Shown here piece after piece: positions 1-9,435 of a stretch of 64,000 nucleotides of DNA. The stretch is taken from NCBI GenBank assembly GCA_029432815.1, contig JAROBA010000007.1, forward strand, positions 79,635-143,634. The letters run 5' to 3'. The position numbers were made by a program, and so were the translations under genes. Positions within the stretch are counted from its first letter, which is position 1. The number at the start of each line of letters is the position of its first letter. Origin of the DNA: Pontiellaceae bacterium B1224. GTDB taxonomy: Bacteria > Verrucomicrobiota > Kiritimatiellia > Kiritimatiellales > Pontiellaceae. The notes below the pieces were generated by a model. That model was not told the origin of the DNA and made no database searches. It saw only the letters and a program-made list of their open reading frames with translations.

Positions 1-2
1 AA

Positions 3-656
3 GGTTTTACAGATGAGCGCCGTGAACTGATTGAAAAGGTATTTGCTAAAGGGTATTCCATGGGGTCTATGCTCGCCATGTTTCCGCCGGGCGAAAAATT
101 CGGGAGCTACACGACGCCGGAGGGCTATGTGGGGATCGGTACGGTTTGTTCGATCACGCTTAATGGGGTGTTGCTGCGCCGCGGTGTACCGACCACCTCA
201 CGTTTCGGGGGCCTGGTTGAGCTGCGGGACGGGGCTCCTGTTCGTTTTTCCGACATCATTCACTACGACGGGACAAGCATTGACCCGCTCGTCGTTTTTA
301 TTCGTAGCGGTATGGCCGACTATATCGGTGCGGTCACTACCGGAAACGGACGCATCGGTGCCAGTTTTCGCGAATTTCCGGCAGACAGCTCTGAGGCCGT
401 GCGGAGCATTTCAAAGCAGCTCGAAACGCTGGGACTTGGCAGTCTGCTCTGCCTCGGCAACCCCGGCCAGAGTTTATATGGAGTCCCCGTCGGACCCCAG
501 CGCGTTGGGGCAATTATAATCGGCGGGCTTAATCCGATGTCGATCTTTGAGGAAACGGGACTGCGGGTCCGGTCCAGTGCGCTTTCCGGGCTGGTCGATT
601 TTAATAACCTGTTTCACTACACTGAACTGAAGAACCGCCTCGCCGCGTTGCGGTGA
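3..656 (+). CDS. NrpR-type regulatory domain protein (DUF128), 5' end outside window
   Basis: The open frame enters from the left edge, so only the C-terminal about 218 residues are seen. It has the look of a DUF128/NrpR effector domain: glycine-rich beta segments, and near the end a GGLNP segment followed by FEETG and a SGLVDFN stretch. In archaeal NrpR this domain follows a winged-helix DNA-binding part and senses 2-oxoglutarate. Any such N-terminal part lies upstream of the window. An internal ATG at 60 is not the start, because the frame stays open and similar in character before it. The family call is from recognition of the pattern; the ligand is not visible. Confidence 0.7.
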   Translation, partial: GFTDERRELIEKVFAKGYSMGSMLAMFPPGEKFGSYTTPEGYVGIGTVCSITLNGVLLRRGVPTTSRFGGLVELRDGAPVRFSDIIHYDGTSIDPLVVFIRSGMADYIGAVTTGNGRIGASFREFPADSSEAVRSISKQLETLGLGSLLCLGNPGQSLYGVPVGPQRVGAIIIGGLNPMSIFEETGLRVRSSALSGLVDFNNLFHYTELKNRLAALR

Positions 657-701
657 TGTTCCGTAGATTGAATGTGGCAGGCAATAAAAGGATGATCAGC
701 C

Positions 702-3293
702 ATGAGTACGATTGATGTGGGATTGACCACCGGGTTACAGGGACTTGACAAAGTGCTGAAGGGGGTATTGACCGGCGATAATATTGTCTGGCAGGTAGAT
801 TCGATTGCGGAATATCAGGAGTTTGTTACACCGTATTGCGAAGCGGCGGTCAGGAACGGGCGGAAATTGGTCTACTTCCGTTTCGCCCGCCACGAGCCGC
901 TTGTTACGGCGGAAGAGGGTGCTGAGGTCTATGAGTTCGACCCCGAAGAAGGGTTTGAAAACTTCATCGCATCCATTCATGCGGTCATTGAAAAGACCGG
1001 TTTAGGCGCCTTTTATGTTTTTGATTGCCTCTCACGGTTGGCGGTTGATTGGTATTCCGATGAAATGTTGGGTAATTTCTTCATGCTCACATGCCCCTAT
1101 CTTTTTGATATGGAAACCGTCGCCTATTTTTCAGTTTTCCGAAACTATCACACCTCGCTCGCCATCAGCCCCATTTTCGATACGACCCAGCTTTTTCTCG
1201 ACGTTTACCGTCATAAAGACGAACTCTACGTACGGCCTATCAAAGCGCAGCATCGATATTCACCCACGATGAATATGCTTCATGTGCGCCATGCCGAAAA
1301 ATTTCTTCCCGTCACCTCCAGTGCGGTCATTTCTGAGATTCTAACGTCAGCCAAGTGGTCGGGCCTGCACTCCGATAGCAGTCTCGGCTTTTGGGAATCC
1401 TCATTTCTTCAGGCCCGCGAATTGTTAAAATCGGGAGAATACCGTCCGGATCTTCCTGAAAAGGGGAAGACCATCTACGAACTGCTTGTGCGCATGGTTA
1501 TTTCGCGCGACGAAAGCATGCAGAAGCTCATCGCCCGCTATTTCACCCTTCAGGATATTCTTGATATCCGGAAGCGGATGATTGGAACAGGGCTTATTGG
1601 CGGGAAGACGGTTGGTATGCTGTTGGCGCAGGCTATTGTCAAAAAGAACAGCCCGCGCTTCATCGAGCTGTTTGAGGCGCAAGACTCCTTCTTTATCGGG
1701 TCGGATACCTTTTTCTCCTTCCTCGTTCGCAACGGGATCTGGTGGGTGCGCCAGAATCAGCGTGACCCCGAAAAGTTTTTGGGGGGTGCCGAGCAGGCGC
1801 GCCGCCGCATCATCACCGGAGACTTTCCTGCGCACATCCTCAAGCAGTTCGACGAAATGCTCGATTATTTCGGCCAATCCCCCTTCATCGTGCGTTCGAG
1901 TTCTCTACTGGAAGACAATTTCGGCAATTCTTTCGCCGGTAAATATGAAAGCGTTTTTTGCGTCAACCAAGGGCCGCGCGACCGCCGCATGCAGGACTTT
2001 GTTGCCGCCGTTAAGCGGATCTATGCCAGTACCATGAGCGAACAGGCGCTGCGCTACCGCGCACGGCGCGGTATGCTTGACCACGACGAGCAGATGGCTT
2101 TGCTGGTCATGCGCGTCTCCGGCACGATGCATGGTCGCTATTTCTATCCCGAAATGGCCGGCGTCGGCTTCTCGTTCAATCCTTACGCCTGGCACGAAAG
2201 TATCGACCCCGAGGCCGGAGTCATACGCCTCGTCTTCGGGCTCGGCACCCGCGCGGTGGATCAGGCCGACGATGACTACACCCGCATCGTTGCCCTCAAC
2301 GCACCCGACAAACGTCCTGAAGCCAATTTCGATGAGGTCGCGCAATATGCCCAGCGCCGCGTTGATTATCTCGACCTCGAAGCCAATCAGGAGGTTTCCG
2401 ACTATTTCATGGATTTGGTCAGGGATGCCGACAACCTGCCCATCGAAATGTTTGCTTCCATCGATCCCACCCAGCCGCGCGGAGCAAAGCCTCATCGTAT
2501 TCTGACCTTCGATAAGTTGCTGAACGAAACCAATTTTGTGGCCGACATGCGGGAAATCCTCGAAATCATTGAAGCTGCCTATAACTATCCCGTCGATATC
2601 GAATTCAGCGGCAACTTTATGGAAGACGGCAACTATCGGATCAATCTGCTACAGTGCCGTCCACTTCAGGTCCATGGTTCTGAAGCCATCGAACTGCCCG
2701 AGGTTGATGTGGCCGATGAAGACCGGATTGTCGAAGCACACGGCGCCGTGGTTGGTCAGAGCCGTGTCGGCCAAATTGATCGCTTCATCTATGTTGTACC
2801 CGCCCGTTATGGCCAGCTGCCCGTCAATACGCGTCACGAAATTGCCCGGCTTATAGGCGATATCAATCGAACGGAGAAAAAGGGGACGTCAAAGAATACG
2901 ATGATCATCGGTCCCGGCCGCTGGGGAACCAGCAGTCCTTCACTTGGTATTCCCGTTTCCTTCAGCGATATCAACAAGGTTTCTATCCTCTGCGAAATCG
3001 TGTCAATGCACGACAACCTCGTGCCCGACGTTTCGCTCGGCACGCACTTCCTCAACGAGCTGGTTGAAATGAAAATGCTTTATCTCGCTCTTTTCCCGGA
3101 AAAAGGAGGAAACTACCTCAACACCGCCTTCTTCGAAGAGGCCCCGAACAAGTTGTTGGAGCTCGTTCCTTCCGCCGGAAAATGGGAAGATACTGTCCGC
3201 GTCATCGATACTGCTGATGTTGCCCAAGACGGTGGCATTCGTATCATTGCCGATGCTCTCCATCAAACGGTGAGCTGCCACTATGTACGCTAA
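702..3293 (+). CDS. Degenerate KaiC-like domain fused to a PEP-synthase ATP-grasp domain
   Basis: 863 residues. Residues about 1-240 resemble a KaiC/RecA fold (TGLQGLDKVL opening) but have no GxxxxGKT Walker A, so this half probably does not hydrolyse ATP. Residues about 290-660 are a PPDK_N/PEP-synthase ATP-grasp domain: IVRSSSLLED from residue 395, a GVGFSFNP segment, VDIEF near 631 and a QCRPLQ segment. The phosphohistidine swivelling domain and the PEP/pyruvate barrel of true PEP synthase and PPDK are absent. The last 190 residues hold a GPGRWGTSSPSLG segment. It may phosphorylate or bind an unknown partner; the reaction is not known. It is transcribed alone, with a hairpin just downstream. 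Confidence 0.75.
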   Translation: MSTIDVGLTTGLQGLDKVLKGVLTGDNIVWQVDSIAEYQEFVTPYCEAAVRNGRKLVYFRFARHEPLVTAEEGAEVYEFDPEEGFENFIASIHAVIEKTGLGAFYVFDCLSRLAVDWYSDEMLGNFFMLTCPYLFDMETVAYFSVFRNYHTSLAISPIFDTTQLFLDVYRHKDELYVRPIKAQHRYSPTMNMLHVRHAEKFLPVTSSAVISEILTSAKWSGLHSDSSLGFWESSFLQARELLKSGEYRPDLPEKGKTIYELLVRMVISRDESMQKLIARYFTLQDILDIRKRMIGTGLIGGKTVGMLLAQAIVKKNSPRFIELFEAQDSFFIGSDTFFSFLVRNGIWWVRQNQRDPEKFLGGAEQARRRIITGDFPAHILKQFDEMLDYFGQSPFIVRSSSLLEDNFGNSFAGKYESVFCVNQGPRDRRMQDFVAAVKRIYASTMSEQALRYRARRGMLDHDEQMALLVMRVSGTMHGRYFYPEMAGVGFSFNPYAWHESIDPEAGVIRLVFGLGTRAVDQADDDYTRIVALNAPDKRPEANFDEVAQYAQRRVDYLDLEANQEVSDYFMDLVRDADNLPIEMFASIDPTQPRGAKPHRILTFDKLLNETNFVADMREILEIIEAAYNYPVDIEFSGNFMEDGNYRINLLQCRPLQVHGSEAIELPEVDVADEDRIVEAHGAVVGQSRVGQIDRFIYVVPARYGQLPVNTRHEIARLIGDINRTEKKGTSKNTMIIGPGRWGTSSPSLGIPVSFSDINKVSILCEIVSMHDNLVPDVSLGTHFLNELVEMKMLYLALFPEKGGNYLNTAFFEEAPNKLLELVPSAGKWEDTVRVIDTADVAQDGGIRIIADALHQTVSCHYVR

Positions 3294-3308
3294 TCAGCTA
3301 CCACTAAC

Positions 3309-3337
3309 CCGGAGTTTTCCAATCATTGGAACTCCGG
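3309..3337. terminator. Hairpin between convergent genes, built on the dispersed palindrome
   Basis: The arms CCGGAG and CTCCGG enclose a perfect TTCCAATCATTGGAA, giving a 12-bp stem with a 2-nt bulge and a 3-nt loop. It lies 16 bases after the stop at 3293 and 11 bases past the opposing stop at 3348, so it could end transcripts from both sides. There is no T-run, so intrinsic termination is only a suggestion. Confidence 0.5.
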
Positions 3338-3347
3338 GGGTTCTGTG

Positions 3348-3632
3348 CTACGGGTCGTGGGCGTGGATATCCTCTTCGGCCAGGATCTCCTTCTTGATGA
3401 TGCTGATTTCATCGCACAGCAGTTCGCCGATATTGGTTTTGGTATCTTTTGCCAGCCAGGCGGAAAGATCTTCCGTTCGTTCGTAAATTGTTTCAGGGTG
3501 ATCCCCGCCCGGATTAATTCGCCGGACCTCAAAGCGATACTCATTTTCAGCGCCGTCGGCCTGGGTGATGAACAGATGGTGGTCCATGCCCTGATGCAGG
3601 AACCGGTCTTCAGCAACAATATGACCTCTCAT
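3348..3632 (-). CDS. Hypothetical small protein
   Basis: 94 residues and not recognised. The frame could begin further upstream, but GGAG six bases before the ATG at 3632 fixes the start. The protein is acidic and soluble-looking: a short beta-like N-terminus rich in His (FLHQGMDHHLF), a NEYRFEVRRI segment, then a charged helical C-terminus ending in HAHDP. There is no signal peptide or membrane segment. An exact TTCCA-N5-TGGAA palindrome sits 37 bases upstream of the start. Confidence 0.6.
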   Translation of the reverse strand: MRGHIVAEDRFLHQGMDHHLFITQADGAENEYRFEVRRINPGGDHPETIYERTEDLSAWLAKDTKTNIGELLCDEISIIKKEILAEEDIHAHDP

Positions 3633-3668
3633 AATAATCTCCGTTAACTGGAGGCAGTATAAGGTAGT

Positions 3669-3683
3669 TTCCAATGGTTGGAA
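3669..3683. repeat. TTCCA-N5-TGGAA palindrome upstream of 3632 gene
   Basis: Exact copy, TTCCAATGGTTGGAA, in the short gap between two minus-strand genes, in the promoter or leader region of the small gene starting at 3632. Confidence 0.85.
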
Positions 3684-3754
3684 AGTGAGTTTACGGTTAC
3701 AAAGTCGTGCAGAAACGGACTGATACTTCGGTAGGTTTGCCGTCTAAAGATGCT

Positions 3755-4399
3755 CTATCCACTGGCCAGCTTATGTGCCCGGCGGGTGGTTTCGGGGAGG
3801 CGGTATTTTGTGATGCATTGCATAACGAGTTTGTGAGCTGAATGCATGGAAACCCGATGGCCCGGCGAGATGTAGAGCGGTTTGATATTAGAGCGGGTGC
3901 GCAGCACCACGCCAATCTGTTCGTCTTTATCCATCAGCGGAATATGGCTTCCTTTTTTAGCCGGAACCTCCGGGTGCGTTCCGCAAAGGCGCGATTTCCC
4001 GACGCCAATGGCTGGAAGGTCGAGCAGCAGGCCTAAATGCGCGGCAATGCCGAATCGGCGCGGGTGCGCAATGCCCTGTCCATCGCACAAAAGTAGATCG
4101 GGCTGAGCGCTCAGTTTCAACATGGCTTCTAAAACACAGGGCACTTCCCGGAACGAAAGCAATCCGGGAATATAGGGAAAGGTGGTCGGGCGGTGAGCCA
4201 CCACCGTTTCGATGACTTCCAAGGTTTGGAAGTCCAGCACGGCAATCGCCGCAACGGTGATCGTGTTATTTTTCCGAAACCCCACATCCACACCGGCGAC
4301 GGTTTTAATGTCACCGAAATCGTCGGTCAGGTTGATGTGCGACTGCAGCGCTTTCTGAATCGCAATCGCTTCCTTCGGGCTGACATCCCATGCGTGCAT
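3755..4399 (-). CDS. nfi: Endonuclease V (deoxyinosine 3' endonuclease)
   Basis: 214 residues, close to the usual length of about 220. It cuts DNA one base 3' of deoxyinosine to start repair of deaminated adenine. The signature residues can be read in order: AGVDVGF with the first metal Asp, FREVP with the metal Glu, LCDGQG with the next Asp, and GVGKS with the catalytic Lys. It is a soluble cytoplasmic enzyme. The start at 4399 has no strong ribosome site; no better in-frame ATG is seen. An exact copy of the dispersed palindrome lies inside the gene at 4217-4231. A hairpin separates it from hemL. Confidence 0.93.
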   Translation of the reverse strand: MHAWDVSPKEAIAIQKALQSHINLTDDFGDIKTVAGVDVGFRKNNTITVAAIAVLDFQTLEVIETVVAHRPTTFPYIPGLLSFREVPCVLEAMLKLSAQPDLLLCDGQGIAHPRRFGIAAHLGLLLDLPAIGVGKSRLCGTHPEVPAKKGSHIPLMDKDEQIGVVLRTRSNIKPLYISPGHRVSMHSAHKLVMQCITKYRLPETTRRAHKLASG

Positions 4400-4426
4400 T
4401 GTTTAACACTCGCTCGTAAACTCGCT

Positions 4427-4475
4427 AAAGACACGAAGCACACTAAGGCAAGAGCTTCGAGTCCTTCGTGTCTTT
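4427..4475 (-). terminator. Hairpin downstream of hemL (CACGAAG-type repeat)
   Basis: Perfect 12-bp arms AAAGACACGAAG (4427-4438) and CTTCGTGTCTTT (4464-4475). It sits just after the hemL stop at 4480 and before the next minus-strand gene, so it probably ends the hemL transcript. Part of a related repeat recurs at 38202-38264 and around 56098-56120. Confidence 0.6.
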
Positions 4476-4479
4476 GTGT

Positions 4480-5742
4480 TTATAATTTATCGAAAGCCTC
4501 CAGGAAGGCATCGATATGTTCTTCGGTGTGGGCGGCGGAGACGAAGGCCACTTCGAATCCGCTCGGCGGGGTATAGAACCCGTGGTCGAGCATATGGTGA
4601 AAATAGGCGGCGTGCGCTTTCTGATCGCACGCTTTCGAGTCGTCCAAATTATGGACGGTTTCCTTGCGGAAGAAGGGCGTGAACATGCCGCCGCGTTGGG
4701 CGCAGTGCAGATCGAGCCCTTTTTCTGTGGCGATCCGGTTGATGTCGTCGGCCAACCGTTTGCCCAGGATTTCTATTTTCAAATAAGGCGATTCGTCGCG
4801 CAACAGCTCAAGCGTTTTCATACCGGCGGCCACGGCCACCGGATTCCCACTCAGTGTTCCGGCCTGATAAACCGGGCCGAGTGGAGCCAGCTGTTTCATG
4901 ATTTCCGCTTTTCCGCCAAAGGCACCGATCGGCATGCCGCCGCCGATAATTTTTCCAAGGGTTGTAAGATCGGGTTCAATACCAATCGTGTGCCCAAAGG
5001 TCGTTGGTGCGAGACGGAAGCCGTTGATGACTTCATCAAAAATTAGCAGCGAACCGCTGGCGGTGGTGGCTTCGCGGAGTCCTTTCAGAAACCCCTCGGC
5101 TGGTTCGACGAGGCCCATATTCCCGGCGATTGGCTCAACAATCACCGCCGCAATTTCATCGCCGTGGGTTTTCAGAATCTTCTGCACCGCGGCCAAATCA
5201 TTATACGGGGCCACAAAAACCTCGTCCGTTGCGGCCGGTGAAACGCCGGCCGAAGAAGTGGAACCTCCGGTCAGTAGGCCGGACCCTGCGGCGACCAACA
5301 GATAGTCGGAGTGACCGTGATAGCAGCCGTCGAATTTAATAATTTTGCGCCGGCCCGTATAACCGCGCGCCAAACGGATCGCGCTCATCACGGCTTCCGT
5401 GCCGGAGCTTACGAGGCGAACCATTTCCATTTCCGGAATCTGTTTGCAGATCAGTTCGGCAAATTTGGCTTCCAATGCGGTGTTGGCTCCAAACGTCAGG
5501 CCGTCGGCCGCCGTCTTGGCAACCACATCAACAATCTCGTCGCGGGCATGCCCGAGAATCAGCGGTCCCCACGACCCACAGAAATCAATCAGCTCGGTGC
5601 CGTCCTCGGTCTGGACTTTCACTCCCTTACCGGATTTAAAATAAACCGGCGTTCCGCCGACTCCGTTAAATGCCCGGACCGGGCTGTTCACCCCGCCGGG
5701 GATCACCTTCTGTGCGCGTTCAAACCATTGTGCTGAATTCAT
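4480..5742 (-). CDS. hemL: Glutamate-1-semialdehyde 2,1-aminomutase
   Basis: 420 residues, full length. This PLP enzyme makes 5-aminolevulinate in the C5 tetrapyrrole pathway. Visible features include GGVNSPVRAFNGVGG at the N-terminus, SGTEAVMSAIRLARG, YHGHSDYLL, IFDEVINGFR, and the PLP lysine in LGKIIGGGMPIGAFGG. AAGGA lies seven bases before the ATG. Its start overlaps the stop of the upstream lipoprotein gene as ATGA, so the two are translationally coupled. hemB, the next pathway enzyme, lies 2.7 kb further up the same strand. Confidence 0.95.
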   Translation of the reverse strand: MNSAQWFERAQKVIPGGVNSPVRAFNGVGGTPVYFKSGKGVKVQTEDGTELIDFCGSWGPLILGHARDEIVDVVAKTAADGLTFGANTALEAKFAELICKQIPEMEMVRLVSSGTEAVMSAIRLARGYTGRRKIIKFDGCYHGHSDYLLVAAGSGLLTGGSTSSAGVSPAATDEVFVAPYNDLAAVQKILKTHGDEIAAVIVEPIAGNMGLVEPAEGFLKGLREATTASGSLLIFDEVINGFRLAPTTFGHTIGIEPDLTTLGKIIGGGMPIGAFGGKAEIMKQLAPLGPVYQAGTLSGNPVAVAAGMKTLELLRDESPYLKIEILGKRLADDINRIATEKGLDLHCAQRGGMFTPFFRKETVHNLDDSKACDQKAHAAYFHHMLDHGFYTPPSGFEVAFVSAAHTEEHIDAFLEAFDKL

Positions 5743-7148
5743 AATATTTCCTTTTTATCTAAATTTAACTGACAGAGAATGTCGTCCGCTTTCATTAACA
5801 CTTCGATCTGAAAAGTCACATTCTCAACTTCCGAATTTTCCCTCAACGCTAGGGCGATGGTTTTCTTCGCGGAGTTTGGGGCATCGACTTGTGACTCAGC
5901 AATACCTAAAAGCGCCCGTGTTTTAGTCGATGGCAGTTCGAGTTTTTCCGCCATATCAAATGCCATGGAATAGCTGCCAGCTTTTGCTTGCGTGATCGCG
6001 ATATTGGCGAATGCCTCTTTCTGGTATCTTAGGTTATTAATGTCAGCGGCGATTTCTTGGGCGCGGTCGGGTTGCTTCACGAGGCAAAATCCATTCACGA
6101 GTGCATACGATACAGAGTCTCGGGTACTTATGGTGTCTCGATCACTTTGGATTTCCAGTTCATCGCGGAGTAATAGGGCTTCATCAAGCAGTTCTCTTGC
6201 TTTTTCAAGTTCGTTGGCCTCTTCTGCTGCTTTGATGGCTAAGGCGATGTAGCAATCGGCCTGTTTTGCTGGAACTTCGATAGCATCCGCAAGGACGAGC
6301 GCTTCGTCCCACATACCCGCTTCCACGAGCCTTTGTGAGATGATCAGAATTGCGAATGCTTTCGCGTTGGGATCGGTGACGCGTGCGAGTGCTTTTTCTG
6401 CAGTTTCGAATTGCTGAGTCTCTGCGAGTTCCAAGGCGATCAAGTCCCGTCTCGGATTGTTCATCCCTTCCAGTAGAGCTTCGTATTTGAAGTGCTGCCC
6501 CATCGTTGCGTAATTTTTGGCCACAGCCGTTAGAGCTGTGTTTTTCAGGAATTGCGCTGGCAGGGCGGTCGCGGTATTGAACGCGCGGGTTTGTGCTGCA
6601 TTAAACGCATTGGTTTCTCCGGCGCGGGCGTATTGATGGGCGATCTCACATTCTAGTTTCGCGCGCTCGAAATCCTTTTCAATCTTCGCGGCGCTTTCGG
6701 ATGCGAGAACAAGCGCATAGTTGGCGGCTTCCTCTCGTTTGTTTTTAAAATAGTGAGAACCGATCCAGATGAATAATGTCGTGCGGTCTGCGGGATCGTC
6801 GATGTCCGCACAGAGTTCCGAGGCTCGCTGCATGAGCGCATCGGCTTGTTTTTCGTCGCCCTCGTAGCATAGGGAGCCCGTTTCGAAAAAGGCGTGCGCT
6901 TTTCTCGAGGTTGGTTCGATGGATTCCAGTGCGTCCATGGCGACCGTTTTCTTTCCTTTGAGCACGTAGCGGCTCGCGATTTCACCAACGAGTTTTGGTT
7001 GTTGCCAGTCGTCATTGACGTTCAACGTGAGCCCGAGCGCTTCCGCCAAAAGGTTGCGTTCCGCGATGGACTTGGCGGAAACCGCGTTGATTTGGCTAAA
7101 GGCGCACGCCGCGAGGAGCGTGACGCTTGCGATGATTAGAAGTTTCAT
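5739..7148 (-). CDS. Predicted lipoprotein with TPR-like helical repeats
   Basis: 469 residues. The N-terminus is a signal peptide with a lipobox, LAAC, placing the lipidated Cys at residue 15. The rest is almost all alpha-helical, with alanine-rich 30-40-residue repeats typical of TPR/Sel1-like solenoids (for example AISPRALASE-like helices, with AxxxA and GxxxxA spacing). No catalytic motif is seen. It is probably a periplasmic or outer-membrane-anchored scaffold. It ends in an ATGA overlap with hemL, but a role in heme synthesis cannot be inferred from that alone. Confidence 0.7.
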   Translation of the reverse strand: MKLLIIASVTLLAACAFSQINAVSAKSIAERNLLAEALGLTLNVNDDWQQPKLVGEIASRYVLKGKKTVAMDALESIEPTSRKAHAFFETGSLCYEGDEKQADALMQRASELCADIDDPADRTTLFIWIGSHYFKNKREEAANYALVLASESAAKIEKDFERAKLECEIAHQYARAGETNAFNAAQTRAFNTATALPAQFLKNTALTAVAKNYATMGQHFKYEALLEGMNNPRRDLIALELAETQQFETAEKALARVTDPNAKAFAILIISQRLVEAGMWDEALVLADAIEVPAKQADCYIALAIKAAEEANELEKARELLDEALLLRDELEIQSDRDTISTRDSVSYALVNGFCLVKQPDRAQEIAADINNLRYQKEAFANIAITQAKAGSYSMAFDMAEKLELPSTKTRALLGIAESQVDAPNSAKKTIALALRENSEVENVTFQIEVLMKADDILCQLNLDKKEIL

Positions 7149-7209
7149 AGGATTTCTCTAAAATATTGTTGTACTGCTTGGTCTAGTGGAAACGCAAGAA
7201 GGGGGTGGA

Positions 7210-8373
7210 TTATTGTTGGAGAAAATCGGCGGCTTGCTTGAAGGGGAGGGCTTGTGTTCCGTCGCTGAGTTTGTAGGGAGCGCCGTTGTAGATCACTCCT
7301 GTTTTAAGGGGAGACGTCGCGATATTCTGAAAGCGTTGGAGGCCTTTGAGCATTTTCGCGGAAAAGGTATGGGAGGATTTGATTTCCAACGCGGTCAGGG
7401 AGCGCCCTGATTGGGCTAGCAGATCTACTTCGTTTCCTTTGCTGTCGCGGAAGAAGTATAAGTCGGGAAGCGCTCCGGCGTTGTAGCGGGTTTTTAGGGC
7501 CTCGATAACGATGAGGTTTTCGAAGATGGAGCCAACCAATGGATCGCGCGTGACCTGATCCGCGGATCTGATTCCCAATAGGAAGCAGAGTAGGCCGGTA
7601 TCAGTGAAATAGTACTTCGGGGATTTGATGGCTCGTTTCCCGAAGTTTTCGAAGTACGGAGAAAGCTTGAAGATGAGAAAGGACGCCTCGAGGATCGATA
7701 GCCAGTTTCTGATGGTTTTTGCGTCGACTCCCACATCATTGGCTAGTGAGCTGTAATCGATCAATTGTCCGACGCGGCCAGCGAGTAATTTCAGGCATTT
7801 TTCAAATAAAGACAGATCTTTAAGCTGAATCAGTTGGCGAACATCTCTTTCCACATAGGTCTGGTAGTAGTTGGAGTAGGCCGTGGTCGGCCGCTGTTTC
7901 TGGTCGTATATCCGCGGAAGAAATCCGCGGAAGGCATACTCTTCAAAACGATCATATTCAATGGAGGCCGAAGCGAGTTCCGCGATGGAAAAGGGGAGCA
8001 GGGTAAGGATCGCGGTGCGCCCCGCGAGCGACTGGCCCACCGCTTCGCGTAGACGAAGTTGATGTGATCCGGTCAGCACAAAACGTCCGTTCTCCTTTTC
8101 GTCGTCCACGATGGTTTGGATATAGCTCAGTAGCTCCGGGACGCGTTGAATTTCATCAATAACCACCGGTGCGTCGAATTGAGCCAAATAGGCTTTGGGA
8201 TCGCTCATGGCGAACTCGCGCGTTTCCGGCATCTCGAGATTGGAGTAGCCGTAGTCGGGAAGCGCCATCTTGGCCAACGTTGTTTTTCCCGCCTGACGCG
8301 GTCCGAGAATCGTTACAACGGGATACTCTTGGATAAGCGTTTGAAGCTCGTCAGCTATCTGTCTTGTGATCAT
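7210..8373 (-). CDS. AAA_14/DUF4143 family ATPase
   Basis: 387 residues, the usual size. The N-terminal AAA domain carries Walker A GPRQAGKTT (residues about 24-32), Walker B PVVIDEIQRVP and the sensor segment FVLTGSHQ. The C-terminal DUF4143 part has YFTDTGLLCFLLG and then a nuclease-like core, NEVDLL followed by ALEIKSS, matching the PD-(D/E)xK pattern of restriction-type folds. Members are widespread, often duplicated and of unclear role; some behave like mobile or toxin-like accessory genes. No clear ribosome site precedes the ATG. It stands alone between two unrelated genes. Confidence 0.85.
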   Translation of the reverse strand: MITRQIADELQTLIQEYPVVTILGPRQAGKTTLAKMALPDYGYSNLEMPETREFAMSDPKAYLAQFDAPVVIDEIQRVPELLSYIQTIVDDEKENGRFVLTGSHQLRLREAVGQSLAGRTAILTLLPFSIAELASASIEYDRFEEYAFRGFLPRIYDQKQRPTTAYSNYYQTYVERDVRQLIQLKDLSLFEKCLKLLAGRVGQLIDYSSLANDVGVDAKTIRNWLSILEASFLIFKLSPYFENFGKRAIKSPKYYFTDTGLLCFLLGIRSADQVTRDPLVGSIFENLIVIEALKTRYNAGALPDLYFFRDSKGNEVDLLAQSGRSLTALEIKSSHTFSAKMLKGLQRFQNIATSPLKTGVIYNGAPYKLSDGTQALPFKQAADFLQQ

Positions 8374-8439
8374 GAAAGGAATATACAGGAGTAATTCAGG
8401 AGTTAAAGTCCTGAATTACACCCATTCGTTTCCATAACT

Positions 8440-9420
8440 TCAGTCTCTGAACAGCTCGTTGTATTGGTTGGCCCAGTAGGAAATCAAAATGTCGGCGCCG
8501 GCGCGTACGAGGCCGGCGGTTGATTCCTGGACCATGCCTTTGAGGTCGCCCCAGCCGCGCTGGGCGGTGGCGTGCAGCATGGAATATTCGCCGCTGACGT
8601 TATAGGCGGCCAATGGAAGATCGGTGTTGGCGCGCAGCTCGGCGAGAATGTCGAGGTAGAAGAGTGATGGTTTGATCATGAGCATGTCGGCGCCTTCGGC
8701 TTCGTCGAATTCCGATTCGCGGATGGCGGTGCGCATATCGCCGTAGGAGGCCTGATAGGCTTTGCGGTCGCCTTGGCCCGGCTTGGATTTCTCAGCGTCG
8801 CGGAAGGGTCCATACATGGAGGAAGCAAACTTGGTGGAATAGCTCATCAGGATTTTATCTTTCCAACCATTGGAATCGAGCCCTTCGCGGATGGCCTGAA
8901 TCTGTCCGTCCATCATCGCGCTGGGGGCCACGATGTCGGCACCGGCGGCGGCGTGAGAAACGCAGATTTTGGCGAGATTGGCGATGGCGGCGTCGTTATC
9001 GACGTTGCCGGATTTCGTCAACGGTCCGCAGTGGCCGTGCTCGGTATAGGCACAAACGCAGGCGTCGGCCGCGACCATGAGATCGGGGAATTTATTTTTC
9101 ACGGCGCTGATCGCGCGCTGGACGGTGCCGTCGTCGTTATAGGCTTCCGAACCTTGGAAATCTTTTTCGGAGTCGTCGGCCAGTCCGAACAGCAGGACGC
9201 TGGCGACGCCGGAATCGACGATGGGTTCGAGGTCGAGCAAAAGCTGATCGATACTCAGGCGGCATTGGCCGGGCATGGAGTCGATGGCTTCGCGTTTGCC
9301 CTCTCCATCGATAACGAAGGTGGGCCACATAAATTTTTCGGGGCCGGGCAGGGGGGCGTCCAGCATTTTACGGATTCCCGCGCTCTGGCGCAGGCGTCTA
9401 AGTCGTACTTCGGGGAACAT
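8440..9420 (-). CDS. hemB: Porphobilinogen synthase (delta-aminolevulinic acid dehydratase)
   Basis: 326 residues. It condenses two 5-aminolevulinate molecules to porphobilinogen, downstream of hemL. Both active-site lysines are visible, in SYSTKFASS and in MIKPSLFYLD. The three zinc cysteines are present (ADACVCAYTEHGHCG), so this is the Zn-dependent class. Of two adjacent ATGs at 9423 and 9420, the second is better spaced from AGGAGAG. The coding sequence holds an exact dispersed palindrome at 8861-8875 and a near copy at 9145. Confidence 0.96.
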   Translation of the reverse strand: MFPEVRLRRLRQSAGIRKMLDAPLPGPEKFMWPTFVIDGEGKREAIDSMPGQCRLSIDQLLLDLEPIVDSGVASVLLFGLADDSEKDFQGSEAYNDDGTVQRAISAVKNKFPDLMVAADACVCAYTEHGHCGPLTKSGNVDNDAAIANLAKICVSHAAAGADIVAPSAMMDGQIQAIREGLDSNGWKDKILMSYSTKFASSMYGPFRDAEKSKPGQGDRKAYQASYGDMRTAIRESEFDEAEGADMLMIKPSLFYLDILAELRANTDLPLAAYNVSGEYSMLHATAQRGWGDLKGMVQESTAGLVRAGADILISYWANQYNELFRD

Positions 9421-9435
9421 CATCTCTCTCCTGAT

